From Paragordius varius (taxonomy: Eukaryota > Nematomorpha): 64,000 nt of DNA. This document shows, one piece after another, positions 11,501 to 23,636 of the stretch. The first letter of the stretch is position 1. Every line of letters begins with the position of its first letter. The notes beneath the pieces were generated by a model. The model did no database searches, had not been told where the DNA came from, and worked only from the letters and a program-made list of their open reading frames with translations. Location of the stretch: contig OZ176056.1 of the NCBI GenBank assembly GCA_964247055.1, positions 3,472,001 through 3,536,000 of the forward strand, written 5' to 3'. Made by a program: the position numbers and the translations under genes.

Positions 11501-13710
11501 TATATAAAGAACTCACAATCAAAATACGTCTCAAAAGGTTGCAACTTAAACCATAACCCTGCTTTTAACAATGCACGTCAAAAGTCAACCAGATTCAATT
11601 AATTTTTTTTCCTCAAAACTTTAAAATAAATGAGTTTTTTTTTGGGTTGCAAAAAATGAATGAAAAATATGAAAATTTACCAGGAGCTCCAGGTTGGCCA
11701 GAACTTCCGCCATAACCCCCACCACTTCCTCCTAAAAAATATAAAAATAAAATTTTTAATTTTGATTGATTAAGAATTACAGTAAAAATTGAAATTATAC
11801 AGACGAAACGTTAAAACAAGGCAAAATATTTTTTATTCAAAAAAGGTTTAAATTTATAGAAATAAATTTTTTAAATATAACTCAATGTTAATTGCAAGTA
11901 TGAAATACAAATGTAAATTAGTAACGCAATTATTATCATCTACCAAACAAATAATCCATATAGCAAAAACCAAGATTTAAAAAGTATATAGTTAAAAAAA
12001 TATTTGTTCTCTATGTTTTTAAGTAATTTGCCGCTCTGTATAGTTTCAATTTTTACCGTTAAAGATGCGACTACTGTTAGATATTTTAGGCTATTCAATC
12101 ATAAATTCAATCAGATATATGAATAGAGTCAATTATCAGTACATACCCTAACAATTAGAATTATATCAAAACAAAATGTTAACTAATGTAGGTTTTGTAA
12201 ATATAACAATTTTTTCCCATTTTTAACATACAGATTTTGCATAGTAAGTAAGTGGATAATTAAGTAAAAACAAATACTCAAAATCATTGGCTTAATATTT
12301 TATACGCTATATTGCATTTTTTTCTGATTTTAAATAATGGATTATTTGAGCTAACAAATTCAAAGCATATATGATATTTTGTTGTTTAGGATTATCCATA
12401 TGTTTCGTAACGAATAATATATGAATCGTTTCTATTATTATGGTAACTATTTTACATTTTTTAAATTAAAAAATGCAACTCATGAATTTGGCTAATCGTT
12501 AGAATACTAAAATATCATTTTTGGAGAATATATATATATATATATATAACTAAAGAACTCGTAATCAAAATAGACCTCAAAAGGTTGCAAAACTTAAATC
12601 ATAACCGTTGTTTTAACATTGCACGTCAAAAGTCAACCAGTGTCAATTACTTATTTCCTGCAAAACTTTAATTTTGCGTTAAGGAAAATGAATAAAAGAT
12701 ATATGAAATTTTACCAGGGGCTCCAGGTCGGCCAGAATTCCTACCACCTCCTCCACCACCACCTATCCAATAAAATTATTTTCATAAAATTTAGAAAATA
12801 TTGAAAGACCATTTTCTCTTAAATAGGTTTATAAACATATTTCTAATCTTTATTCGGGGCCCCTTTAAAAATTCGGCTTAATTGTTTTCATAGATAACTG
12901 ACTTTATTGGTTATTTTGGTAATTATAAATTTTAGATATTATTTTATTTACGTGTATGATAAATTATGTTAAATTCAACTTGCTCTCAAAATTTATATAA
13001 TAACAACAAAAACTAAAGTTAAAGCACTGTAATATTAAAACAAAATCTTTACCTGTTTTTAATAACCTATCGTTTTAAGTTGGAAATAGGCATACAGATG
13101 TGATTTAAATTTATTTATAACAACTGTAATTATATAAATTTTAGAATGATATGAATTAATATACAATAAAAAATATTAGTCTTAAATTAAATTATATTTT
13201 GTCTTTTCACTGAAATTAAAACTTTAAAAAATTTAAAATAAAAAATAAAAAACCTCCACCACGTCCGGGTTGACCAGGCTGACCGGGTTGACCTCCAGCA
13301 CCGCCTATAAAGTTTTTATTAAAATTTTTGATTTTTGAAAAAAATAATAAAAATTTATCTCAAAATATATCTATAAATTTTACAGTAATTATTGAAATTA
13401 TATGGCAATACGTAAAAATATAAAGACGAATTTTTTTCAAAAGATAACCATAGTTTTTTACACCTTAATTTATCTGATAAAAAATACAATTGTAAAACAC
13501 ATATACTGGAATTTATACTTTGCAATTTAAAACAATGATTTAGTTAAAAATCAAAATTTAAGTATGGTTGTCTTTTATAAAAAATATTTATCATTATATT
13601 TTTATGAATTGTCAGTTTAATTTTTACTGTAATTCAATTAAATATTTACCATAACTAAGGATAGAGGTAATGCATAAAACAAGCAAAGTTAATAAAGCGA
13701 TAATTTTCAT
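8547..13710 (-). CDS. Secreted Gly/Pro-rich collagen-like protein, nine exons
   Basis: I do not recognise an orthologue. Coding exons on the minus strand: 13710-13650, 13304-13254, 12762-12715, 11731-11681, 10672-10622, 9943-9905, 9400-9320, 9018-8950 and 8554-8547, giving about 152 residues. Exon 1 encodes a signal peptide (MKIIALLTLLVLCITSILSY). Exons 2-8 each begin and end inside a Gly codon (phase 1) and are multiples of three: 51, 48, 51, 51, 39, 81 and 69 nt. Their products are Gly-rich stretches ending PGAP, PGQP or PGAS, for example GGYGGSSGQPGAP. The last exon adds Gly-Asn and a stop, and AATAAATAAA lies at 8452-8443. Gly-X-Y is not regular enough for a collagen triple helix. It may be a cuticle, silk, gland or glycine-rich defence protein; function unknown. 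Splice joints are all frame-consistent. Confidence 0.8.
9453..9677. mobile_element. Hairpin-type MITE with TA target duplication
   Basis: A 225-bp near-perfect palindrome. Both ends read CAGTCATGTATCCTTTATTT inward and each is flanked by TA. The arms are about 100 bp around a short loop, with CCATAGAGCTCTTGTTTTTT mirrored in both. CAGT-type ends plus TA duplication point to a non-autonomous Tc1/mariner element. It sits in an intron of the collagen-like gene. The near-identical arms suggest a fairly young insertion. Confidence 0.9.
10129..10400. mobile_element. Family C MITE (Tc1/mariner-type), copy 1
   Basis: Starts CAGTAAAAACTGAAATTATA followed by CAGACAAAAGGT. Ends with the degenerate inverse CTTTTGTCCGTATAATCTCT. 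It contains the family's internal GACNACCATAC block. Intronic in the collagen-like gene. Confidence 0.7.
10728..11026. mobile_element. Family C MITE, copy 2
   Basis: Ends are CAGCGAAAATTGAAATTATA and the inverse TATAATTTCAATTTTTACTG, with a TA before the left end. It lies in the tandemly duplicated intron unit and is paralogous with copy 3, so the pair was made by segmental duplication, not by two insertions. Confidence 0.85.
11780..12058. mobile_element. Family C MITE, copy 3
   Basis: Ends are CAGTAAAAATTGAAATTATA and an inverse ending TTTTTACCG. Its internal sequence matches copy 2, as expected from duplication of the surrounding intron. Confidence 0.85.
13383..13629. mobile_element. Family C MITE, copy 4
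   Basis: Begins CAGTAATTATTGAAATTATA after TA and ends TTTAATTTTTACTG. It lies in intron 1 of the collagen-like gene, 20 bases from the donor side of exon 1. Confidence 0.8.
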
Positions 13711-14359
13711 TATCAAAAGTTGTCGAAAAAAGTTATAAAAAGTTAATAATTAATTTATTCAAAAATTGTCGTCCAATTTATACTTTTCAAATTTGCATCA
13801 TCATTTATAATAGATTATCTTTATATTTCACAAATCCAATAAAAATGGGCCCTTGGGTGTCAAAACATAACATATAGTTTAATAATTTAGTTTTTTGGAT
13901 GTTTATAATTACGTAATAATTACAAGAATTATTATAAAGAAGAATATTTTTTTTGCATCATATAGTTGCGTTGTTTTATCATAAAAAACATTCTTTTAAT
14001 TTATAAAAAAGTGAGGACAATACAAAGTTCCAGGAATTTTATAAAACTTTATAATCTCAGATAAGATTAGTCACATCAAAAAGATAAAAATTTTAAAGTT
14101 ATGTCGTCAAATAAATCATAATGATGAAATATTACAATCATTTAGACAAAAAATAAGTTAAATACTAATAAAATATTATATTGATATTTAGTTATCCGTA
14201 AAAATTAAAAAAACAACCTTTTTTCTCATACCTTAAAAAAATTGAATCAAAATTATTATTATAATTATAAAATTATTAACACTTCGTGACTTTTTAATTT
14301 TTTAAAGTCAATTGTATTTTAGGAGCAAGTTTTTACTTGTAATATCATTATTGTGAAAA

Positions 14360-14760
14360 AACTATTTATCAAACATGTTTTTTTACATATGCGGATTCTA
14401 AACATATAATTTACACTTTATTTTGAATTTTTGTGAATAACTTAAAATCCGATTAAATTAAGCCATTAAATCAAAAAATTTTCTGCTTCTTGAGTTAATT
14501 ATTTACATTTAACCATATACTCATTTATTTTCCCATAGTGTTACCGATTTTAAATCAGTCAAAAAAATGGCGGATAAAATTTTGAAATGAAGACTTTTCT
14601 CTAAATCAAGTAAATAAAAAATTGCAATCTGCGCCTAAAAACCTGCATAAAATCTGGCCAGATATCTAAATACTCTTTAAAATTAATTTCGCTTTGGGTG
14701 CAAAACTACCCCAGAAAGAAATAAACTTCATATAAGAATTTCAACAACGGCATATAAATC
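14360..14760 (+). repeat. Dispersed repeat E, copy 3
   Basis: Matches the other copies around ATGGCGGATAAAATTTTGAA, ATGCGCCTAAAA-like sequence, and the CTTTGGG...AAAACTACCCC segment. More worn than copies 2 and 4. Confidence 0.45.
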
Positions 14761-15689
14761 GGTAAATCATAGATCAGCTGATCGCAATAAGTTGTTATCA
14801 TGCATTGTTTCTTAAGCCTAACTTAAAGTAAAATATCAGTAATCATATTTAAAACATTTAATAAAATCATCCTAAATACAAATCAGGTTTAATTTCAAAA
14901 TCAATAAGAATTCGATTTATAACTTGCGACTCCGGGCAATTATAATAATAAAGGGAGCTACCAAATTTATGTTTTGCTTATCTATATTAAATAATAAAAG
15001 TATACCAAAATATATAATAAAATTATGTTGGAAAAAAAAGCCTTTTGTGTTATGCAATTTTTATCGTGTTGGTAGATTATACGGGTAAAATTCAAGTTGC
15101 ATCTTTATAATCACATTTAACATTTATTGTGCCAAAAATAGTTAATTATCTAGCTCATGCGCCCCTATCTTGTCTAAGATTTTGCCAACAGATTTATTTA
15201 CGAAATAGAATTATCAATTCATTTTTGATTAATAATTTTTATATTTAAGTGCATCAATGTTATATCAATGCAAACTTTTGAAATGGTTTGTATTCATTTT
15301 ATATTTCATAAAATATTTGATTTAAAACAGGGCGTCGACATCGAAAAAGCATGTGGATATCATTAAAGTTTTAAACATGTATTTCGAAGTTATATATGTT
15401 ACCCATACGAAACAGAAATACATTAGCTATATTCCGAAACCAGGGGCCTAAAAAAACCAAATTTACAGTGAAAATGGATTACACAGTTTTTTAATCATAA
15501 ATTAAACCGTTAAATTTTATATTCTTCCCAAAAACAGCGTGCTTCGCTACAGTTATTTTCAAAATAAATGCTTAATAATTTTGTCAGCAAGGCGTCTAAT
15601 TTTATAAATTATGAAATATATCACTACAGAACACAGTAAATATTGAAAATAAAGGCGTTTATATTAATAAATCTATATATTTATAAAAA

Positions 15690-16800
15690 TGGAAAATGCT
15701 GGCTTTGTGATCTGGTACAGGAAAACGGGTAGACCCAATCAAATCCAAACATCGAAAAAATATAATCATTAATGAATGCCCCGACAATAGCTTCGCCCTT
15801 TTTTTGAATTAGGTCCCCAGTAGGGGCCCACCCCGTGTAAAAACGTTTTTTTCGAAAAAAGAAGTCCACAAAAATCGTGTCTTTGAGACTTCCAGAGAAC
15901 GTGTTTGACCAATTTCAAATATGATTTTCTTAATCGATTGCGCGGAACATAGTCGGCTCGCTTTTTTGATTAAGGCCCTCTTTTTACCCGCTCCCTCCGT
16001 AAAATGCCATATTTTTTAAAAAACAAAGTCCACAAAAATAATTTTTTAAATCTGTTTTCGACCAAGGTATGAGACAGTAAAAATTTAATAAGGATTCCAG
16101 ATATTCCCTATTAAAAGGCAAAAATTTTGGTCAAGCGTTTGATAGCTGCTGGGTAAGGAGACACCCGCTAAAAACTGACCCATTATATCAACCGGTACTT
16201 TGGGGTTAAATTTTAGAAAACTATCAGGCCATATGAATTCAATAGCTGCTTAAAATATTACCCGTAATAAGGTACAAATTAAGGTCAGGCCTTTTTTATT
16301 AACCGAGCCTTTATGCCCTAAAAATACGCCATCATATAACGATTATTTAGTGTTTAGGTATTTTTTCCAAAAACCCATGAGACGATGGTCTCAAAGATGA
16401 TTCCAAATATTTTCCCTATAAAGGCAACAAATTTAACTCAGCGCTTTTCCATATAGGCCTATGGGTAGGGGTCTACCGGTTTAAACCAAGACGCCATACC
16501 ATGGCGTGGCTTTGGAGCTAATTTTCAAACAGAACTTAAGAAGTTATACGAGTTCAAAAAAGGCTTTAAATATTACCCAAAAGGTACAAATTATAGTGTA
16601 GCGGTTTTTTCCGTTAGCCGCCAACTTGGGGCCTTTACACCAGTAAACAATATATTAGTATGAATGCACCGTTTTAAAAATCCTATGAGATCATAGCTAT
16701 TAAATGTTTCGAAATAATCCACATATATAGATCATTTTATTGTCCCTTTTTTCAAATAGTCCCCCCCCTACCCAGAAGTCCGAAACATATAAATCCCTAC
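15690..16800. repeat. GC-richer island of diverged tandem repeats
   Basis: Two diverged ~300-bp units lie head to tail (about 16080-16395 and 16396-16690). They share GATTCCA-ATATT-CCCTA, AAGGCAA, a GGGTA-GG segment, ATATTACCC followed by AAGGTACAAATTA, and CC-ATGAGA. Before them is another pair of ~170-bp units sharing AAGTCCACAAAAAT and GGCCC motifs. Local GC is visibly higher than in the surroundings. Nature unknown; an old satellite fragment or a worn transposon are both possible. Confidence 0.5.
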
Positions 16801-17571
16801 ATATCTTCAACTTTGGATACTTCAAGTTTCGAATTTCTTAGCGTACTTTTCCACATATCATATTATTTAAGTCTTTTAAATCCCAAATAACCACTCCTTT
16901 GTACAGATAAAATTATATTATTGAAACATTTAAAAGACATTTTTTTCATTTACTAGAAAGATAACTGTAAATAATATGAAAAAACGAGACAAGCTATATA
17001 ATTTAATTTTATTAACCATTACCAGTTATTTATATTAATGATTAACATGTAAACATTACAAATATTAATTCTTGCATTGAAAGCATTGGAACCCCAAAAA
17101 TAACATTAATGTTAAATATATCATATATTTTGAGTATGTTGCATTATATTTAAACAAAATTTCATTAATATATTTTATAACAATGATTAGGTATATGGAA
17201 AATGGAATGTTGTATTTGCACTTGAAACCATTAAATATTGCATTGTTTGCCAGTAATAAAAATAATTTAAGCTAAAAATTGGTCTTTGAGTATTTGTGTT
17301 AATTTTTAGTCAATATACAGTAAAAATAAAATTGTAAGGTGGAGCACAAAATTTATAATAATCAAAGATTTTTTTGTAATAAAAACATATCCTTATTTTT
17401 TGAAGTATAATTTATCAGTTAGGTTGCAAATATGGAATTGAGTTGCTAATTAGTAAAACACTCAATGGCATACTTATATAATTCCAAATAAAGAGATTTT
17501 CGTTATATTTAATATATTTTTTCGCTTTTTCAATTTAAATTTTTACTCTATATATATGTAAATTACAAAAA

Positions 17572-20500
17572 TTATTTGCAACCAACATTAATCATAACTT
17601 TGATTGCATTATTTTTTGCATTATCCCGGGCAGTTTCATAGGCCTTTACGGAATCTTCGAAGGGGAACGTGTGCGTTATAAAAAGTTTTGTTAATTTTTC
17701 CAAATTTAACGGTGTCCGTTCCAACAATTCTACCGTTTGAGGAAAACTAATATGGAATAAAGTAGATAAAAAATGAAAAATTTTATAATACATATTTGTG
17801 TAGATTGCTGAATAATTAATCATATAATTGTAAGATCTTAATAAAGAAAGTGATAATCGCTTTTAAAAACTTACTTTACAGATAAAATTATAGTATATTT
17901 TCTTATCATACGTAATTAATTATATGTATGACTATAATAGCAAATTAAATATTAAAATCACATTAATCAAAATAATATCTATAATTGATGAATAATGAAA
18001 TCTATACTTTAAAAATCAATAAAATTAAAAGCACCCAATCGATTACACATGATCTAACACCAATATGAATGTGAAAATACTGTTTTGACTTTTCAAATAT
18101 ATAATTGATTTTTTATAGAGTATTATTCAAAATAACCATAAACTAATGTGTTAAATCAATAATGTATGAATAATAATAAATTTAAAGGCTCTTTTTAATA
18201 AACCAATATTAACCATTAAATTCTTACACTGTTAATTATCACCCATTTAAATAATAATCCAATATAATCTTATAATCGATAATAAATTTATTTTTTATAT
18301 ATTCAACTGCAAATTATTATAATTATCCATCTAAAAACTTTTTTAAAATCCTTTTTTAAAATTCTATCATAACCAAGAAACAAACTACCAAATTGTATAT
18401 GTAAACTGATTTCTAATATAGGTCCAAAATTAAAAGCAAAACACTAATGTAAAATTAACCGAAAATTATAAAGTTAAACAATATAAACTAATAACTATCG
18501 TCAATATTTTAATTAATGTTGAAGTTTAAAAATTGTTAGTAAATAATTAAAACTATAAAAAAAACAAAACCAAAATAATTTAAAAACGGCCATACTTTAA
18601 TCTTAATATTCACTATATAACCTAAACGATTAAAATGGGGAAATTATATTTGAGTGTGTTAACAATTTACATAACTATTCTATATTTCGCAACTTAAAAT
18701 ATATACCATTTACAATTCTAATTCATCCTTGAACAATTCAAATTCACCCTAAAAATAAATTATGTGTCGGGATAATATAACATATTATAAAATGAATATT
18801 TTTAAGACATAGAGCATTATATTAATTTTTAACAGAATTTCATATTTAAAAATATTTTGTTTTTAATCTGAAAAAACACATAATTTATTTTAGGATGAAT
18901 TTGAATTGTTTGTGGGTGAATTCGAATTGTTTAAGGGTAAAATTGAACTGTAAATATATGTAAAAAAAGAAAAGGTTCTTTAAAAAAACATATCTTTTTC
19001 GTTTTCTCTTCATAATATCTATTTTTCCTGTTAAAAACTTTAAAAAACTCACCAATTTGCGTAACGAAAAACGCCCATGATATCAATTTGTTTTGCCAAA
19101 ACTTGACCGAAATTAACTGGGGTGGGGTGCAAACCAAAACCTATACATACCATTTTACTCCCAGGTTGAAGTACCTGTTTAAAAATATATATTCAGATAT
19201 TTTGAGTTAAATTTAAATAAGCAAAAATGAATTTATTAATTAAAACAATTAATATAATTATAATTGATTAAATTTAAATTGATAAATTGAAATTCATTAT
19301 AATTTTATATTTTTGGTAAATATAAAGGTTTTCAGCTTTTTTTTAGTATCGAGATCTAATTCCAAAAACATTTATTAAAACTGCTAATACAAATGAATCA
19401 AAACGCAAATTTTATGCTACATTTACAATAAGAATCCGTAAAAATTTTTTTTTCCAAAAATTTTTTTATTGTTAAAATTTATAGAATATTTTAAAATATA
19501 TGTTATTAAATGTGTAAAAATAAACTTGTAAGGCTAAATCAACCCCAGTTAGGGAACCAGTAGCTTCAAAACATACGTGAGGGCGATTGTCGCAATTTTC
19601 TGGTGACAAAATATGGCTAACTAAATCAGAATTATTTGAAGTATTTGTAATGGTGTTTTCCTCAACTGAAGCCGTAAAAATTTCTTTGAAATGAATCAAA
19701 TTAATATTATTTTTTTGAGGAGTATTTTCTGTTTTTGGCAGTAAAATTATTTGATAAGCGTGATGGACACCCAAAGCTTTTGCAGTTTTAAGCCGACTTT
19801 CAACAATATCTAAAAGCGAAAATTCAAAATTTTTTATTTTTTATAGATTAAAAAAAATGTGAATTAAAACATTTCTTATTTTGTTATAACGACAATAAAT
19901 ACTTGAAAGTATTCCATTCTTTTTAATAATAATAAAATCCATAAAAATTCATTTAAAATATTTTTTCTTATCCAGTTTTTGACATTTTTATCAGTTTGCA
20001 TTTGGTTTTGATAAGATATAGATATTAAATAGGCAAATCTACAAAATTAATATATTTATTATCTTTACTGCTATATACATATGTCAAAATATGTTAATTT
20101 TTTTAACAATTATATAAAAAACCATATTAATAATAAATAAATTTTTATAACATGCTTTTATTATCTATAAAATTGAAGATATTTCGCATTTCATTTTATA
20201 AAAACCAAGTCAAATATTTTAAACACCATTTATTTTTTTAATAATTGCCAACATTGATGATAATGCCTGGCAGGATCGCAAATATTAAAGGCAGCTTCTA
20301 TACGGATACAACACAAAAACGATACATTATAACTTTTCAAAAAATTTTATTTTATAAAAGCTTTAAAAACCATTTTACTAAACTAACCATCTTTTAAAAA
20401 AAAACTTTTTTGAACTTTTTCAAAAAATAATCTACCAGTTATAACGATATTTTTGGCGCCCATACTTAGGGCACAAACGGCGCAAGCTAGACCTATGGGA

Positions 20501-23500
20501 CCAGCCCCCGATATTAAGACATTGGGTGAATTTATGTAAGAAAACTGAGCCCGACTAAATGCATAAACAGCCACAGTTAAGGGTTCAATCAAAGCACCCA
20601 ATTGTAAGGATATACGTTGCGGTAATCTAAAAGCAAATGTTAAGTTGTAAAAGTTTTATAAAGGTGATAAAGAACTATTTCTAAATATTATAAATTATAA
20701 TTTATTATATTAACATTCATAGCCAATATATATTTAACTAATATAATGCGATATTCATTACTTTCAAATATATATATCTGTAAAAAATTAAAAAATTGGA
20801 GAAAAGGTTTCATTTTATTTAGCTTTTTGGGATACTTTTCTGCTTGAGACTGATTTCAAATTTAAAAATAATATAGCTTTTGATGCGATTGATTCAATTT
20901 TTTCTTAATGTAAAATTTTAATAAATCCTCCCCTGAAAACTTTTTTCATTTCATTCTTGAGATTTATAAATATAGAACAGGCATATATATTTATATGATT
21001 AAAAACGAAAATAAAGTTAAATTATTTAAATATAATTCGGCAGAAAATTTTTGATATTTAAGTATATTAACATTAGGTGTTTGGTTATAGGAAATATAAA
21101 ATTATAAGCTTTCAATACAGGAAAATAGGTTTGATAATTAAATTTTAACCAATACAACTCTAAATCACATTATTTAACGAATTTCTCTGGGGTAAAAAAC
21201 TACCCAATATTTAATAGTGTACAAAAAAATTAAGAGTTTCAAATGTAATATGAATAAAGACAATTTAAAATAAAATTAATTTTTTCGGTTAATTTTTTTA
21301 AATAAAAATTTTAGGTGATCATAATATTATTTGGCTGTAAAAGGCAATAATGTAAAGAATTCATTTGGTGGTAAACTGTATAATTTTTTAGTTTTTGTAA
21401 TGCGTCATAACCTAAAGTGCTGGAATAAATCTATTTTTCTTCTAAATTCCAATGTTTTTATCATGTAATATGACACAAAATCGATTGTCAATTCTGTAAT
21501 TTTTAACTTTCACACATTGAAAGTCTGAGCTAGAATCTTTTGAGATTGTGTAATTTATGATACAATATATTTTTAGTTTCGTATAAACCTTTCACACATT
21601 GAAAGTCTGAGCTAGAATCTTTTGAGATTGTGTAATTTATGATACAATATATTTTTAGTTTCGTATAAACCTTTATTAATAAAAAAGTGTTTAAAGTATA
21701 TAACACAATTAGGTAATTAACCTAAATCATTTTCTATTCTCAACAATACTTAAATATTTATAAAATTATTTTACAAACTCTATATATAGATTTAAAACGA
21801 ACATTCACAAAAATTTATTATATACCTTTTTATATCCCTAAAACGGATCACTAAATATATATAATAAATGAAAAAAGATTTTCTCCTAATCACAAATGTA
21901 AATTCAAACATTTCTAACCTAATTATAATTTATACATGACCCTTAAATTTTAAAATCCTTGTTTCAATATAAATCAAAAATTTGACATATATTTTACTTG
22001 TAACAAAAATCAGAAGGGTGAACAAAATATTTTCGTAATGTGCCATCAACAGGGGGTGTCGCATGGAATTTTATGGTTGGACATAAATTGTAGCGTCCCG
22101 AACGACATTGGTGACAAAAACGACAAGGTATACCAGGTTCAATACAAACTTTATCGCCTAAAAGAAGGAAAATGTATGGAAAGAAAAAAATTGAAATATA
22201 GCGAAAAAATTAAGATTTAATCTTTAGTAACAAACAAATTTTATGATTTTTCACGGGTACATGATTATAAAAGTGAAATAACCTGAAGGTATATAAAAAA
22301 TTCAATGAAAATATAGTTTTCTTATGTCTTTAAAAATGAGAAATTTTATTATTCTGTATTTATTCAATTTTACTGTTAATATTCGTTCAAATGTTTGGTT
22401 TTTTTATATTTCCAATTTAAGGAATTTTTAGTGCTCCTAACAGTTCATGAACTTTTCACTTTTTGTCCGCGATGACACTTTGGGATAGTGTTATATCCCA
22501 GTGCTCAATTTTGTAAATAAACAACTGTTTTGAAAGTTAGTTTAAGTAAAATTTATTTATCAAACATTGTTCTTCTGTTTTAATAAAAAAGCTTATATTT
22601 TTTATAGTTTTGTGACTTCTAACGCCTAAAATGGGGACAGTCACACCTAATAAAATCAATATATAGAGTTTTTGCTGGTAAACATGAAAGCTTTATAAAG
22701 TTAATTATTTACACCTGTTGCATGTGCGATTCAAAAAAAATTAAAGAAAAAAAAGCAAAAGATGGAGATGTGGATTTTTTTGACTTTACTTGGTAAGAAT
22801 TAATATATGCGCCTAAAAGGCCTTATGAATACACATCTTCAAATTCGGCTTTATACCTTAAATACTATTTAAAGTATTCTTTTAAATCGCTCTGGCATAT
22901 AAAATCCAAAATCTCATAGAGTATTAAAGTGGAAGAGTCCTTGTGCAATTTGCACTTTATTAAACTTTTACTTACGCAAAAACTAGTTTATTGATCGATA
23001 TTAGAGTAAAAGTAGAAAGACAAAGTTAGCTAGTAGCCAAAAAATACTAAAGCTCCTTATATATTTAACACTATTTAAGGTTTTAAAACAGTTTTAACCA
23101 AAATACATATAGCAAAACTCTCATAAATTTTTACTAATATTGATTTAATTTCGATAACTATATTAACACAAAACTAACAATGTATTAAATTAAAAAGACG
23201 AAAAAAATTTTAAATAAAATAAAGTTAACAAAAAACGTTAAATAAATTTACCAATTTGAAGTGGATTTTTAAGATTAGAGCCGAGTTTAACAACCACGCC
23301 GCTGGTTTCATGTCCCATGATCATAGGTTCATGCAGGATAAAATCACCGCATCTACCCTCAAGCCAATAATGAACATCTGAACCGCAAATTCCGACATAT
23401 GCAGTTTCTATCAACACTTCATTTTCCCCAGGTTTTGGAACTGACACATCTTGCTATAGTAAGCATTAAATTTAAGGAAATGTAATGAATTGTTTTAGAT

Positions 23501-23636
23501 AATTAGGAATTTTAAATGTATTTTTAATTTTTTATTAAAAAGAGTTAAAAAACCACTAAAAATTAAAAAAGATAAAATATTTTTCACTTACGAATTGAAG
23601 ATCCAGAATTTTATTTAAAACAAGGGCCTTCTGCAT
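17572..23636 (-). CDS. Sord: Sorbitol dehydrogenase (zinc MDR family)
   Basis: Cytosolic NAD-dependent oxidation of sorbitol to fructose (polyol pathway), by homology. Coding exons: 23636-23592, 23453-23252, 22157-21998, 20626-20436, 19809-19526, 19174-19053 and 17746-17572; every joint is in frame, giving 392 residues. Catalytic zinc residues are visible: Cys38 in VGICGSDVHYW, His63-Glu64 in MGHE, and Glu150 in GALIEPL. A four-Cys cluster (94, 97, 100, 108) matches the structural zinc loop found in some SDHs. The Rossmann motif is GAGPIG (176-181) and Asp200 sits at the end of strand beta-2, as in NAD-specific members. The start is the first Met before the LDLQFQDVSVPKPGENEVLI stretch. The protein is about 35 residues longer than usual because exon 5 has an Asn/Thr-rich insertion in the NAD domain. 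Intact; family identity near certain, exact polyol preference inferred. Confidence 0.96.
18703..18958. mobile_element. Family B MITE with tandem-repeat arms, copy 1
   Basis: The left arm starts ATACCATTTACAATTC and runs through units of the type AACAATTCAAATTCACCCT. The right arm is its inverse, with GGGTGAATTCGAATTGTTTA and a final AACTGTAAATATAT. About 256 bp, in intron 6 of the sorbitol dehydrogenase gene. No coding sequence. Confidence 0.85.
21507..21674. repeat. Perfect tandem duplication, 82-bp period
   Basis: Two head-to-tail copies of an 82-bp unit starting CTTTCACACATTGAAAGTCT and ending GTTTCGTATAAAC, with no difference that I can see. In intron 3 of the sorbitol dehydrogenase gene. 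Perfect identity in AT-rich intron DNA indicates a very recent duplication or an assembly artefact. Confidence 0.95.
22480..22950 (+). repeat. Dispersed repeat E, copy 4
   Basis: Near full-length copy in intron 2 of the sorbitol dehydrogenase gene. It carries ATCCCAGTGCTCAATTTTGT, CAACTGTTTTGAAAGTTAGT, TTTTGTGACTTCTAACGCCT and GGGGACAGTCACACCTAA, in the same order as the copy at 6590-7035. Confidence 0.55.

Larger units (their letters stand above)
10622..12714 (-). repeat. Tandem duplication of an exon plus ~1 kb of intron
   Basis: The segments beginning at 10622 and 11681 are two copies of one unit with a period near 1.06 kb. Each contains one 51-nt Gly-rich exon differing at only a few bases, one family C MITE, and then a long matched intron block (for example CATAGTAAGTAAGTGGATAA at about 11200 and 12240). 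Exon 3 at 12715 marks an older third copy about 1.03 kb away. This is how the collagen-like gene gained exons. Confidence 0.85.
13711..17571. other. Intergenic stretch between collagen-like and dehydrogenase genes
   Basis: Includes the upstream region of the collagen-like gene (no clear TATA or initiator chosen), repeat E copy 3 (about 14360-14760), a GC-richer patch of diverged tandem repeats (about 15690-16800), and the 3' flank of the sorbitol dehydrogenase gene. No coding sequence is supported. Confidence 0.5.
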
